Origin: Adineta ricciae
Taxonomy: Eukaryota; Rotifera; Eurotatoria; Adinetida; Adinetidae
DNA length: 64,000 nucleotides
NCBI GenBank assembly: GCA_905250025.1
Contig: CAJNOJ010000174.1
Span: 62,001-126,000, forward strand
Direction: 5' to 3'
The stretch's first letter is position 1. Every line of letters begins with the position of its first letter. The notes beneath the pieces are model-generated. The model was not told where the DNA came from. It ran no database searches and was given only the letters and a program-made list of their open reading frames with translations. Shown here one piece after another: positions 11,777 to 25,800 of the stretch. The translations under genes and the position numbers were made by a program.

Positions 11777-14700
11777 TCAAGATTTTATACTATGCATTTC
11801 ATTGTTATTATTCGCTATTGATGAATTGTCATCACTCGTTTGAGAACGATATGATGAAGCATTTAATAATCTAAAACAGAACGAAGTTCCTTAGAACGAA
11901 CGCATGTCTTTATCCATTCGATCGCGTACCTGCTACTATGCAAAGTAATTCGATCTGTATTTGACTGAGTATCCGATAGTAATGTGTTACCATTAGGCCC
12001 ACCTAGACAAATGCAAGTTAGATTGGACTAAATACTCATGATACGTACCTTTACGGAATACTTTGTGTGAAAGAAATCTGACGAAACGATCACCATAATG
12101 ACTTGGATTACAAACAGATATTTCTTCCTAAAAGAGACAAATTCATATAAAGTGTTTGCTTCTCGTGGTATATGTTATACGCACTCGTGTTACTAAAGTC
12201 GATTTGAAAGCATGTTCTAATTTTTTACGTAGTCGATAATTTTGAAGGATATCGATGATACCAACGTATAACAAGAGTAAATCACCATTTTTATTAACAG
12301 CTGGAATGCCAGCCCTAGACGAAAAGGAGAAAAATGCTGAATGACGTATTTTCTTCAAGGAAAAACTGATTAGTTCTCCGCCTTTTAGACTCAATTCGAT
12401 GCATTATGTATTCTTCAAGCGTCATTTCAATCGAGCGCGGGTATATGAGTACATATTATCTCACCATTTATTCATCGGTATACTCCTACATGAAAAGAGA
12501 AAGAAAATTGATTACATACATAGCAAGACGTGAAAGGTTTTGTCGATTGTACCAAAGATCACCGCCAATTAAAGTATTAGTAACATGATGCGGCGATGCA
12601 TCATGAATATTTGTTGGACTTTTACTATTTCGACGAAGAACTGGTTGATGATCATGAGCTGTAGATACATTCGTGTTTAACAATGGCGAAGCATCTGGTT
12701 TGACTGTTTTTATACTTGCTGCATCGAGATTATCAATTGCAGAGTTCTCCACATTGGAAACCGATGATGTTCTTACTGAAGGTTCTTGTTGATTGCGTAT
12801 GAATTCGATAACACGTATGTATTGAATATATGTAGGTAGATTCGGTACTGTCGTTACTGTAATACCAGAATCTGTTGACGTTGTTGTTCGTAATTCTTCA
12901 TGAATACTTAATGCTGAATTAACAGTAATGTCGGATCCTGAAGGCGTTCGTTTGCATGGAGTTGGAGATACTATAGATAGCGGTGGTGGTGGCGGTGGCG
13001 GCGGTAAAAGAGATAAATTCTGCGTTGATTTCATTTCTTCAGTGATATTGTGAACAGCAAGTAGAAGAGAATAATCCATGATATCAAAACTACCAAGAAC
13101 CTGACATGTGAGGAAAGAATTTTTAATGAGAAGAATGAAATTGCAGATAATCACATACTCGAACATCGTCTTCAATCGTTTGCATTAATTGATCGTGAAA
13201 GAACGGTTCTACTATTAAACCATATGGATGCAATGATTTAAAATCATTATCTTTCAGCGTGGGCAGATCACGTTTGCGTTCTTCTTCTGAAGCTTTACGT
13301 TTATAAATTGATCCTTTTAGATCATATTTTTCATGCAATTGGACATTGGTTGGAATTAGATTGTTCATTATGACAAAACGTATATTCTTATTGGCACTTT
13401 GATAACAGTAGAGACCGAAAAATTTCGGTAATAATGTGAAGGGATTTTGAGTCAGATTCATATAATATCCGGGCAAAAGACTGAGTAAGAAACGAGCTTC
13501 TTTCTTTGAGACTGTTTTTATAATGTACGTGTCATCAGCTGTGATGTAGAATATTGAACCACTCGCACCTGGATTGGGTAAATCACGTAAATCTTTAGCA
13601 CATAAAGACAGCTAGAAGAAAAGAAAAAGGAAATGTAAATGAGAATCTCAACGGGAGAAAATAGATTTTGTCCAGCCGAATCCTATCAATTTACTCTGAG
13701 AGCTAGTCGTATTAATAGGCATTTTCGTCAAATAACAACAACAGCAACAACAACACATCCATAAGTGGATAGCAAATATTTTCCAGACAGTCGAATGCGA
13801 TACTCATAGATGGATAAGATATTCTGCATGTGTTTAAACAGCAGATACCAAGTATTAAAACACTGAGTTAAGCGTTGACAGACTTGAGTAAGTCATGTCG
13901 ACATTTGATTACCGATATTGATTCAAGCTTTTTTTATTCAACCGGATCGTATGATTGTCGTCCTCGTATGTCGTAAAGAATTCTTCTCGAGTCGAGTTTT
14001 GTTCTTTGAAAACGATCTTTTCAAGGCTTAGATTCTTTAGTAACAATTATCATGATTTTCAACATGAGCTTAAAAACTACAGGAAATGAAGAGAAACTGA
14101 TTAGAAAAGAGTTATCATGAAATAGAATTTCATCAAGCAAGAAAAGAAAAGAGAAATCTAGTTAATGCCATATTGATTTTAGCATCGTTCCTCCTAAAAC
14201 TGTTCTATATAGTGACGTCATTGATTATCTTATCTGTATTGATAAAAGTCTAGAATTGCTCGACGTCAGCTCTCTCTCTTTGTTGACTTTGAATCAAGAC
14301 GTAAGACGATACTATTTGTTTTTGGTTTATTTGAATAAATAAATATCTGAAGCGGGAAGAATTCTCGACTGCATTCCGACATCTATCCACTAGAAGCACT
14401 CATGCGTTATTTCAGATGATTTCAAAGTTTCAACAACAGAAAAGAGATAATGATCAGATCTTATTAAATCTAAATATTCATGTTCCTGTCGGTGGGAAAT
14501 AGCTGATAATCTTATTCAATCATTTCGTGTTGTCTGCATATTAAATATGAGAGTTTCCTTCTCTTAGTCGAGTATACACGTACCATAAACGAGGAGGGAT
14601 CAACACCGAATGCATTACGAAAAAAACGAAACGCCGTTTGAGCATAGGTTTTCAGTCGAAATTCTGCATATGGATGCATCGGTGTTGCTTTTGAACCTTC

Positions 14701-15359
14701 TCTGAAAAGAAACAAAATTAATTCAGAATCGTTGACGAAAGCAACTATTGAAAAAGAATTTACGGAGGAAAATCTTGATATTCTATCTGTTGGAAATCTT
14801 GTAAGAGTACTTGTCGTTGAGGCTGATGATGTTTACCAAGAACATAATTAAGACCAATCTGTAGGGATTTCATTAAATCATCCACCATCACACGTTTGTA
14901 AGTTACATTTCCTGTTTCATCAACACGACGATGTCCCAGCTTCTCTTTGTTTCCTGCACTTGATGGTTCCGTATCACTTTCGGATACCTATTTTTGTATG
15001 AAAAAAAAGGAAAATTAAGAACTTGACGCTTTTTTTCTCGATTGAAATGTGAAGCAATGGATACTCACGGTTGTTTGGTTCATATTCGGTGTCGTTTGTT
15101 GATTGATATCAAGACATTGTTCACTTGTGGTATGTATGAGAATTTGTGGTGGTGATGATGGACATTCATCAGTTGATTGTGGAGATATTTCATTTTCTGG
15201 AATGTTCGACGAAGGCGTTAGAGTGGAATGTGGCGATGAAGAAAAAAGAAAGTCTGTTATTGAACCAACGTTGGCTGAAACGCATGACACTGTGGCTGGA
15301 GATGTTCGTCCGTTCTGATGAGGAAATAAACCGGTTGTTCGTTGTTCAGTAGCCGTCAT
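11777..15359 (-). CDS. type I phosphatidylinositol-4-phosphate 5-kinase, copy A
   Basis: A multi-exon minus-strand gene from ATG 15359 (MTATEQRTTG) to TGA at 11777. Conserved PIP5K landmarks in order: KLGHRRVDETGNVTYKR and DVLMQDF-like VLLQDFQQIEYQDFPP (about 14.8 kb), FRLKTYAQTAFRFFR (14.6 kb), an exon at 13476-13610 with the LSKKEA/LLPGYYMNLTQNP region, NIRFVIMNNLIP and YDLKGSIYKR (13.3 kb), SFDIMDYSLLLAVHN (13.1 kb), [22 protein letters not shown] and RKKLEHAFKS (12.2 kb), and the activation-loop region NPSHYGDRFVRFL (12.07 kb). The Glu in KKLEH, which sets PI4P preference in type I enzymes, is present. An insert of about 150 residues with eight consecutive prolines and Ser/Thr-rich sequence lies between MDYSLL and the GIPA segment. 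The product makes PI(4,5)P2 at membranes; function inferred from family. Confidence 0.93.
13000..13024 (-). repeat. GGC/GGT triplet run coding for polyproline
   Basis: A short run of proline codons within PIP5K copy A encodes about eight prolines, followed by LSIVSPTP. It sits in the variable insert of the kinase domain. Such stretches can bind profilin, SH3 or WW domains, but nothing here shows a partner. Confidence 0.7.
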
Positions 15360-17560
15360 GTAAAAGACAAACAAAGTTATGATCTAAAACAGCGGATCAA
15401 TATTCACTTTCTCGCCTCTGCAGTTTTCTGCCGCAAGAGAAAAATCTCGTTGACGCACACACATGAAGATTATTCATCTAATCGGTTTGTTTTTCTTCTC
15501 TCATCTAGTTGAGAAGCGGAAAGAAACTTGTCGGAAATAGAGAAAGATTGTGTTTTTCTTTTCTCTTTATGCTCCTATCTAGTCGTCTTTTTCCTCGCTC
15601 TCTCTCTCTCTTCCCTCCTGCGCTGCTTCTTCATCTTCTAGTTCTCTAATATGCAGCAAGTCAAGAGAAGAAAAAGAAGTTGAGCTTGGTCAACATGCCC
15701 ATTGTAAGTATATATATATAATCTATATACAATCAAATCGAATGTGAACGCGTAAGCATGCACGAATGAATACTACATTCCGTTTCTCCTCCCCGTCTTC
15801 CTCTTTTCTAATGCTACGCCTTTTTTTTTCTTCTGCTTAATAACAACACGAATGAGATACGCATTCGGTGTTTTATTATAGATTTTGGAAGGTCAAGGTA
15901 AGAAATTGTTAGAATCGAATCAATCAATCAGTCAATCGTCCAATTGATCTAATCTATTGATGACAACGGAGAAAATTATATTTTCTTTCTTCGAACAAAA
16001 CCTTATTAGTCTACAGGGACCTGTAAGTACTATCGACATACTTGAGTATTCTCTCCTTTCTTTCTCTCGTGAGAATTCTTTTTTGTCCGAAGCATTCGAG
16101 ACACAGAAAATGTGTTAATTTTACGATTATGCTCGCAATATCGTCATTCAATCTTCTATTTCAATGTTACATACACAAACCAAGCGAGAGAAAGAATACT
16201 ACTAATTAATACAACTGATAATTAGTAACAGTTGTTAAATGAATACAGATAAGAACAGTTGACAATTTTGATTGTCTTAACAATCACTTGAGAAACTCCT
16301 TGAAACACATTTCTACTAATAAGATTACAGGAAAAGTACGATATCAATCCTTTTATCCTGGACTAAACATAACGTGAAATCTGTTATTTATATAATTAAT
16401 AGACAAAGAAATTTATTTTACTTACGATTCTTCAATTCTCATCTATGCTGATGTTTATATATCTAAAAGGAGGAAAAGAATTTTCTTCATTTGACTTTCA
16501 ATTATATTAGTTTGTACTTATTCGCAAGATTCATTGTATAAATATATATATATATATATAGATATATTTATTAATAGGATTCTCATTAGATAGAAAAAAC
16601 AAACTCCTAGAAAGAATATGAGACATGAAGAAGAGAAGGAAACGAAGACAGCAAGACCTCAATTTGCATAAATTTTATTTGAAGGTAAGAAAAAGGAAGA
16701 GAATTGTTACATTAAAATAGTACGTGCGTGTGATACCCATATGAAAAGATGACCACAGACGAAAAATAATGCAAGAGCAGGACGTGTTGAGAGAGATGGG
16801 CGAAGAAAACACAGATCAAAGACAATGACAAACGAAAAACACCATTTATATAGATAAAGTATAGCGTGCATAAAGTCTATTTATCGCTCATAAGAAATAA
16901 ACTGCTAATTAAGTTTACAAAAAGAAAACACCGGGGGAAAGAGGGGAGGAGAGCAAATCTGTGAACGAATATGAAAAAAAGGGTATCGCGTATCATCATC
17001 TTTTTCTTTGGTTATAAAAAAAAAAGGAAAAAACGAGCTTTTTTTGTTTTAAACACATGACTGACGAAGAGGTATATACAATGCGCACAAATATAATAAT
17101 AAAAAGGAAAAAAATGAAGATAAAAAAGGTCAATCGATACGATCAGAACCTTTTTTGTTTGTCAAGAAGGAATGTTTCCGTGCGGATTTGTTTAGATTAA
17201 AGTCGGGTCTAAATGAAAAGAATAACAATCAGAAATTATCGACCATTTGAATGTAGAAAGGTTATTGTTTTTGTTTTTGTTCTTTTCATGAGAAAAAACA
17301 GAGAGAGAAAGATATTTAGTGAATCAAGTGATTAAAACTAGAGTATGCATTCTGATGAACGTGGATTAGAACAAACTGAAAGACATGCGCAGGAAGAACA
17401 CGGTGCATACAAACCCGGATTATAAAGGGACTGGTCTATTGGATAGAGGATGAAAAGAGAAAATATAATTATGAGGTTAAATTAAATCATATGAAGAGAG
17501 AAATGTAAAGGTGTACGCAAGCTGAGAATAAGAAATAATTCGATTAGGAAGACTAGTTTC
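15360..17560. other. intergenic between the two PIP5K genes
   Basis: No coding segment recognised. The stretch holds pyrimidine-rich sequence at about 15540-15620 and A/T-rich runs with many AAAAAG motifs from 16900 to 17300. It should contain the promoter of PIP5K copy A on the right of its start, and the 3' end of copy B, whose terminus I could not fix. Confidence 0.5.
16541..16560. repeat. short (TA)n tract
   Basis: About ten uninterrupted TA units inside the intergenic DNA between the two PIP5K genes. Simple-sequence repeat only. Confidence 0.85.
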
Positions 17561-17569
17561 CTTGTCTGT

Positions 17570-20500
17570 ACATACCGATTCATCTTCGATACCGCTGGTT
17601 GAAGGATTACGACGTTGACGGTGTATAGGTGAATGTTCAGTTGAGTTGCTACCTAGAATTCAACGAAGAATAAAGACAAAGTTAGAGCGGAATTTGATTA
17701 GATGTGATCGATTCTATTGCTTATATAATCGTCTTTTATATTCATAAATCCTCGAACGAAATCGATATAGATGATTCTAGGTTTCCGACTTTGATTACTC
17801 ACTAACAAAAGAGATCTCCAGGGATGTGAAATCGAAGAACAAAAGAAGATTGCCTAAAGTATGATATACTACCTATCAAAGTAGAATATTCTACTGAATA
17901 TGAACATGTCCTTCACCTAGAAACTACTAACTGCGAGTGAATTCAATTAGTCTAAAGTGATATAGACTACTTGAAAACTTTCTCAGAAACAATATCAATG
18001 AGAGTATGCGATCACTTCAAGTAATAGAATAACTTACGATAGGATAAGTTCGTTGTTGATGATGCTAATTTTCCTACGATTCCTCCACCAATGGGTAATA
18101 AAATCTGACGTGGTTCGTCATGGTCATCATCTTCATCATTGTCTCTTGTCTTCGGCGGTGTTAATAGAACTCTTCTAGTGTACGATGGACTTTGAAAAGG
18201 TTTATTGAATGACGTTGTTACAATCCTCGCTGAATTTTGTCTTGTAGGCTCATTATATAGAGAATCTGATTGATGTGAGCTTGAATAGAGAGTGGTTGAA
18301 CTATCGCGTTGATTATGTTCAGCTTCAGTTTTTCGCATCAGTGCGTGCGCACGTGTAGATGGCGATGAAGAATAGTAGGATGTGATTTGACTATTTGTTG
18401 TTCGAGTTCCTGTGCTCGAACTCGAATTTGTATGGTCAGCATAAACAGGGAGATTGTTGCGAAATATCTTTGTGTTATAAGCTGTTTTTGGTGAGCTAGA
18501 ACAAAGAGAAACGTGTGAGAATAAATAGGTTTTTTTTCGATCGGACGGTTCTCGTACCTAGTATCTGATTGATTCGAATTCAACGGTGTTGTATCATACG
18601 ATCGCCGCTGTATCGGCGAGGTATTTAAACCACCACGATCATTTCTAACTGTGACTGGCGTCGTCGTCATCATTTCTTTTTCACGTTCTGATCCTGGAAT
18701 CATCTTTGATAACCTGGATCGGCGTTTGACTGGTGATTCTCGTAGAGCTGCAAGAAAAAACAAAATTTTTCTCACATGTACGATTATTCATCACAGCTAT
18801 TCGCTAATACAAAGCATGTAACACACATAGCATATATCCCACACCGAAACTTTCCGGAATTTTTTCACAAACTCTAGTGCCCTAATATTTTTCAGACAAT
18901 AGGATAGGAGGGGTTGGGTATGAAAGTATAGAACATATATATATATATGATGAGCACAGTACAACGATAAGAAAAACAACATATTTGTTGCGTGTTCTTT
19001 ACCAATCAATGCAATTGTGCGAAATTTCTTGTTATCACCTAAGATCGATGAAGAGAAATATTTCTTTATGTAGTAAATCATTAGAAAAATCATTGTGTTC
19101 GTTTAGAAGTAGTAATACACCCGAAAATCAAAGTTTATCGTTGAACTCAACTTACATACTTCATCCTGAGATCGTACAAAGACTAAATTTATACATTCGA
19201 ATGTGTATGAAAAGAAGAACCGATGGATGGAAAAGAAAATAGGAATCAAATATTTACGTGGTGCTTTTTTGAATACAGTAGTAAAGAGAAATTTTTGAAA
19301 TCGTTCAGAGTAAAAACTTGGGTTGGTCACTGAGATTTGCGTCTAGAAGAAAATTTTGTTGGATTAAATTCAAACACTATATTGTGATTTTACCCCGTCG
19401 GTTAGGACAGATTTGAATGTATGTTCTAATTTCTTCCGAATATGATACGATTGCAAGATATCGATTATACCTACGTAGAGCAATAAGCGTTGACCACTTG
19501 CCGTTCGTGCTGGAATACCGCCAGTTCTTGAAAAAGAGATACGCAAGATACAGTGTTTCGTTTCTTTCTCTTCGATTCGAAAATTTCGCGTATGAGTCAT
19601 GTATATCCGCAGATATGAAAACCGCTGGGAATATTTGCACATGCGTTTACTCCTCACACTTTAAAATGTACCAGAAAGTTCACATACTTCACAAGATGGT
19701 CATCAGGTTTATTATGTTCGTCAAATTCTACTTGGATAGTGTCCATTGGAGTGGAGTACATCATACGTTTTGGTTGTACAGATGTTTGTTCTACAGAGAA
19801 TTGAAAGAACTTATCATCAATAGTTTGCAAAACAACATTCTACTTACCGCCAGGTGTACATACAGGATTTAGCATAGGGCGATCCTTAAACAATAAACAT
19901 AGGAGAAAGAACTCGAAATTTCTATGTCTTACTCCGCCTGATTCCGCAGTTGCATCAACTTGATGAACACCAATGAGAAATGAGTAATCCATGATCCGAA
20001 AACTTTCAAGAACCTAAATCAATCGAGATTGTTTCTGTTCAAAAGCTTCGCTCAACAATCGATCGAATGAACTCACTCGACAATCTCGTTGAACAGTTTT
20101 CGCTAACGCATTGAAAGTTTCGGTATCTAATAATAGTCCATCAGGATGTCTTTCCATGAAATCTAGATCTTTCCATGTTGGAGACTCTTTTCGTCTTTCC
20201 GCACTATTTGCTCGTCGTTTGTAGGTTGAGCCTTTGAGATCGTATTTCTCATGCATTTGCACATGAGATGGAATCAAATTATTCATTACAGTTATTCGAA
20301 TATTTTTATTTTCGCCCTACAAAACAAAGATAACCATTGAATCAGTTCGCAAGACAAGGAAAACAACCAATCGGAATCTATTTGAGCAAAATCACAGAAG
20401 CTTCACCTGAAGGCAACGAAAAATCTTGTCAGACGATGATTTAGCTGGAATATTCAAATATTAGAAGAAGAAAATTCAACGGTTAGACATGGAAATACAC

Positions 20501-21583
20501 ACAAAATGATTGTGGGTTAATCAACTAGAAAAGAAACCTTTTTCTTCGACACTTTCACTTACACTCCCGTTATACTTATTTCTCGGCATGAATTCTGTAA
20601 CCTATAGATATGCAAATATCGTTATCCATCCTTTTCATTGATTAGTTTGACTTCGAACTCGTCAGAGAGAATACTTCTAGAAAGGCAATTTTCTCCGAAC
20701 ATACCTGATAACAGTAGAGACCGAAGAATTTCGGCAGCAACGTTCGTGGATTTTGAGTGACGTTCTTGAAAGAAAAACAGCAAAAGAATATGAATAAATT
20801 GAAAGAATTTTATATCACACCATGTAATAACCGGGAAGGAGACATTTTAAAAACTCCGCCTCCTTCTTTTGTACTGTTTTAAGTATAAATTCATCATCGG
20901 ATGTTAAGTAAAATAAACTTCCACTTGCACCCGGATTTTTCAATTCTCTTAGCGGTTTACAAATCGAATACTAAAAGCAATAGAAATCAATCATGAAATA
21001 GGAACTTCAAAACCCGACAGACTTACCAAAAATTCATCTGGTTTAATATTAAATAATTCTCTGAAATGTCGAAATGCCACAGGAGCATACGAACGAATAG
21101 TAAAATCATAGAATCGATGTGCTGGAGTTGTTTTCGTTCCCTCCCTACAAATCAAGCTCAGCATTGCAAATTCAATTCAAACATGTGTCATACTTCGGGA
21201 AATGTATAATCTCAACAGTCAAAAAGTCCTGATAAAGTACGTCGTGTGCAGCTTTGGCTTGAAGTCCGCCAACCGTATACTGAATGCCTAGTTGTAACGC
21301 TTCGACAAGTTGAGTTATAGGTAGACGTTTAAAGGTAACATTTCCTTGAGTGTCAACACGTAAATGACCAAGTTTATGTTTTTTACCTTGACGAAAAGTA
21401 AATAGAATCGTTTCGGTTAATTCAAAATCGAAGAAAATACTCTTACCGATATCAACACCTTCGCCATCTTCATCTTCGGGTGAATCACCTTTTGCCTACA
21501 TGGAAAAAAGAAGTTTTATCGTATGGAACAAATGGTTTTCTCTCTTTTGGAAATACCTCAACAGGTTGCGCACTTGACGACAT
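17570..21583 (-). CDS. type I phosphatidylinositol-4-phosphate 5-kinase, copy B
   Basis: A second PIP5K on the same strand, starting at ATG 21583 (MSSSAQPVE). Order of landmarks: [19 protein letters not shown] and [15 protein letters not shown] (21.2-21.4 kb), [17 protein letters not shown]-like segment (21.1 kb), the substrate-loop exon at 20.8-20.9 kb, [19 protein letters not shown] and [12 protein letters not shown] (20.2 kb), [27 protein letters not shown] (20.0 kb), [20 protein letters not shown] and [10 protein letters not shown] (19.4-19.5 kb), and activation-loop [13 protein letters not shown] (19.3 kb). The KKLEH Glu typical of type I enzymes is kept. Unlike copy A it has a long Ser/Thr/Arg-rich C-terminal tail over several exons ([12 protein letters not shown], then [11 protein letters not shown], then [13 protein letters not shown] near 17.6 kb). 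The exact C-terminus is unresolved: the frame may read on past a possible donor at about 17575. Confidence 0.9.
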
Positions 21584-22844
21584 AATTTAGACAAAACATA
21601 AAAAATAAATTTTTCTAAATCAAAACAAATTGTGTTTAGTAATGCAATGTTGACGTCATTCTTGTCAGAGATTGTATAAATACATGTGGAATGATCGACT
21701 AATCTGGCTTTCGTCTCCTCTGACTAAGAAAAGAGAAAAAAATGAGACGAGAAAAAGACGATATGCATATGAAAGAACAATGATGAAAAAAACAAATAAC
21801 AATAAACAACAGAACAGAAAAAATCTATTAGCAACTGATAAAAAAAGAAGAAAGGGAGAAAATACACACAACAATAATGAACCAATCGATAGGAGGAGAT
21901 AGACGAGAGATTATGTACACTGGAGCCATCTTCTGGAGTTAATATTTACGCGACATAGGCAATGAACGACATTCAGCGATCGTCAAATATTGACTGGCAG
22001 TTGTTTTATCAATGAGAAAATTAATGAGCGCACTATTTCGAGAAAAATCGATGAGACTTTCTCGCCGGCACGGTTTAGGTTCCAAATCAATGCAGCCAAA
22101 GACGCACGTTCATGCAACGATGAGTGGTCGGATGAATAACACAAAGCAAAAACCTCGTTTTTCTGTCGTCAAGATAACGGGCTACATAAAGCATGGAAAA
22201 AATTGCACTGTCGCCTTGAAATACGTTCGGAAATGAAATGCATTCTCTTCAGCGTTTGCTCCTCGAACTTTAGACTGCTTTGCGAACCACACGATCGGAT
22301 CGGATGCTGTTCGAAAATCGTACTATACTTTTGGAATATTTACCCTTCGATCTTCTGAAAGTAAAGTTCACGCAAACAAAACAGTGTTCTTTAAATAAAG
22401 TGAAAGAAAAGAAAACTTATTCTGCCTACGATTAATAAAATAATCAAATAATTGGATGACGAGAGAAAACTTCAAATATACAAAAGAAGACTTTTTTGTT
22501 CCAGTTCATCGCTAGTGACGTGCACAGACATTGTGAAACAATTTGACCTTCAGTTGAAAGTTAAAAGAGAAATGGTGTTTTTCTTTTCTCACGTCTACAA
22601 GCCGAAAAAAGAAAGAATCGAAGAAAAATTCAACTTTGCTCAACGAGAAATTTTCGCGAGAAGAGAAAATCAAAAAGATAAGATAAATCACTTGATGCAC
22701 GAAAAGCGAGACAATCAAAAATGTATTTTATCAACTGCTTCTTTTTCGCATTTGATATCAAATCAAATTAAATGATTCTCGAATTTCATCTTCTCTTCGC
22801 TTTAATTCTACTTCCAACAATCATTTGAGAGGTTCTAACATACA
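21584..22844. other. divergent intergenic region, no gene seen
   Basis: Lies between PIP5K copy B (-) and the WSC/lectin gene (+) and should hold both promoters. The open frames here (21665-21902, 22012-22236, 22452-22775) are of Lys/Arg/Asn-rich composition without recognisable domains, and both strands are open across purine-rich DNA, as expected by chance. Confidence 0.5.
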
Positions 22845-25800
22845 ATGTATCAGGTTTTCTTCTCTGTTTTGTTTATATTAACAATCAGTCAATCAGTTCA
22901 TTGTTCGTACCGTTATGCCGGCTGTTTTACGCACGTTTTTCACGATAGTTACTTCAGCAGTTCGTTCATGGAACCAACACTATGCTTTCGTCTATGCGAT
23001 AGACCGATAATTTACCTTCAAAAAACAGTTTGCCGATGTTCAGGTGGTGGACTTATGGACCAAAGTCGACAGAGCGATAAAATGTGCTCATATTCATGTA
23101 CAAAACCTGTCGACCGTGCAGTAAATACATTCAATACATGCGGTGGCCCGTCGGCGTATTCCGCTTATGTTCAAGAGAAGTTCTACAGCTTACATGGACA
23201 TTTATTTAACTATCGGATCGATTTTTCTGCTTGTGAACTGTGGAAAAGCTCCGATGTTTATGATACTCATTCAATTCGATTAACTGGCATTACTGTTCGA
23301 TCGTCCTTGAATAAGTTAGAACAATGCGCTGCGGCATGTTTAGATCATAATGCAACCACGAAATCCATCGGTATGATCTACTTCAATCTTTCATATTTTG
23401 TTCGGTGAAATTCTCCTTACTCTCTCTTCTCTCTTCAGCATTCAACGGTGAGGGTGATAAATGCCTATGCGTAATGCCGCTACAATCCAATCGATACTTC
23501 CAACGCATACATTACACGACGTCTTTACCAAATACTTCGTGCGATCTTTATTGTAATAATACAGCTGAGGGTTCGAAAATAATGCCGAAATATAAATGTG
23601 GTTCGACCAACAGTTCTCAAATTTGGGCCATTTATGATCTGAACGGTACATGTCCATTAAATTTTGCTTATATCAAAGATTTGAACAAATGTGTTTATAC
23701 ATACAAAAACTTCTGGAATCAATGTACGCCCCCGTCGGTGATGTACACTTTCGATGGGAATGTAAGTTGGAAACGGTTTTTAGATATGATTTCAACGCTT
23801 AATTTGAGTAATTCTACTGTAACTGTTGATTTCGATGAAAGTGTTGTGGTTGATCCGTCATGGAAATGTCCACTGGCAATATTAAATTCTAATTCCTCAA
23901 CATCAATGTCATTATCGGCCTGGCGATCGTATTTATCACAGTCACGATCAAGTTTGTATGGATGGAGCACGAGTACACGATACATTTTAGAAAATGGATG
24001 TCTAACTGAGAGTTCACATTCATCCTTTTCACATCGGTATTCGTATCGCATATGTGTAACGGATCCGATTGATAAATATTCATTGAACGCTGATGAGGGT
24101 AATGAAACTTATATAGCTGCCGTGAATCCGGCACAGAAATTCTGTCCAACAAATTGGTTTGATCTGAATGGACGTTGCTATCGAATGTCAGATGAACGAA
24201 AGACAATTGAACAAGCACGAAATAGTTGCATTAGTGTGTCATCGAATCCATCGAAATTGGCAGATAAACCTCAAATCTGGTTACTGGATGGCAATGGCAA
24301 TGTCATTGGAAATGAAGAACAAAACGAATCGCCTTCCGGTAAAGTTGTTGAATATGCCTCGATCTGGCAAGCAAGACTCGGATTCTTCCTTCTCGACACA
24401 GATCCTGACAGTGGTAAGAAAAATGTTCGTTCAACATAGTTCTTGATTGAATTCATTTCTTTCATTGATTAGATGATAGTAGTACTGTGACGACATCGAC
24501 AGTACATAGTCTTTTCTATGATGACTCTTTGATCTCCTCAGATACGAACGAAACCGTAGACATCGATCACGGTGCCATCAATGAATTTCAAGCAGTTGAT
24601 GATTATGATGATGAAAGTACAGGCGCTAGTGCGAATAACACATGTGTTCTTATCACACGTTCAATTAGCGAAGAAGAAGAACGACCAATCATTCAAAGTA
24701 CTCCAACGAAGAATTGCTCAACACCACGACATGTTTTATGCGAAGCAAATACATTAATTGTGCAAAACTTTCAATACAATTGTTTAAGTAAACCACAAAC
24801 TCTCGATCTACCAAGTTTAATATCGAATCAATTATCACATGAATTGTGTTTATCAGTATGCCAAGAACTACAAACTAAATTAGCAGTTTTAAACACTGAT
24901 AAATGTTACTGCTTGAATGGTGCTGATTCAGAATCAATGAATATAACTGCTGACTTTCAACCATATGAACAAAAGTTCTGTGGAAAACCTTGCCCAGGTC
25001 TGTTTTCACCTTTTGAAATATCTTATCATTCTTCTTTCTAGGCAACTCTCATGAGATCTGTGGCGATGATAATACAATTGTCGTGTTCCAAATTCTGAAT
25101 TCGCGTCGTACGTTCACATTCAGTCGTACACCTGCTGAACCCTATCCGAATTATATTTACGACGGTTGCGTACAGTTAATTTCATTCAATCGATCAGTCA
25201 CATATCATTTCACTTTAAATGATGTTCGTCATTATCATCCGAAGTATTGTTTAGCATTATGTACGAAATATAAACAGAAATATGCATTGATTAACAATGG
25301 TATATGTCTATGTACGAATAAACAAATGAAAGGCGAACAAGACGATGTGAAAAAGTTAACTGGACAAACTTGCAATCGACAATGCCAGGGAAATTACTTT
25401 TACACATGCGGAAGCAAGGAAAACTCGACTGTTTACTCTATGTATGTCTTGAAACCAAAATGTATTCACGGTAAACGATTTCTGTTTCATGGCAAAATTT
25501 CTTTTGCATTGATTCGTTCTCGGCTTGTTTGCTTGTTTAGGTTTTGAAACTGCAGAAAACAATCAACAGTGTGTGTATACACATTTTTCGACAAAAACGA
25601 GTTCTCTTGTCGCAGCACAAACCTATTGTCAATCACTGGGTAGTAAATTGGCAAAAATCAATGAACTTGTTGAAATTCAAGATATTTTGCCCGAATCAAT
25701 TCTGCACACGCGTCTTATGCGACAATTACTTATAACCTATAAATTTAAATTTGTTAATGATACTCGCTACTATTGGATTGATCGAACAAATGACGCGCCC

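Noticed and set aside
21665-22775. Lys/Arg-rich frames between PIP5K copy B and the WSC gene
   Set aside because: A-rich DNA open in more than one frame, with no recognisable domain.
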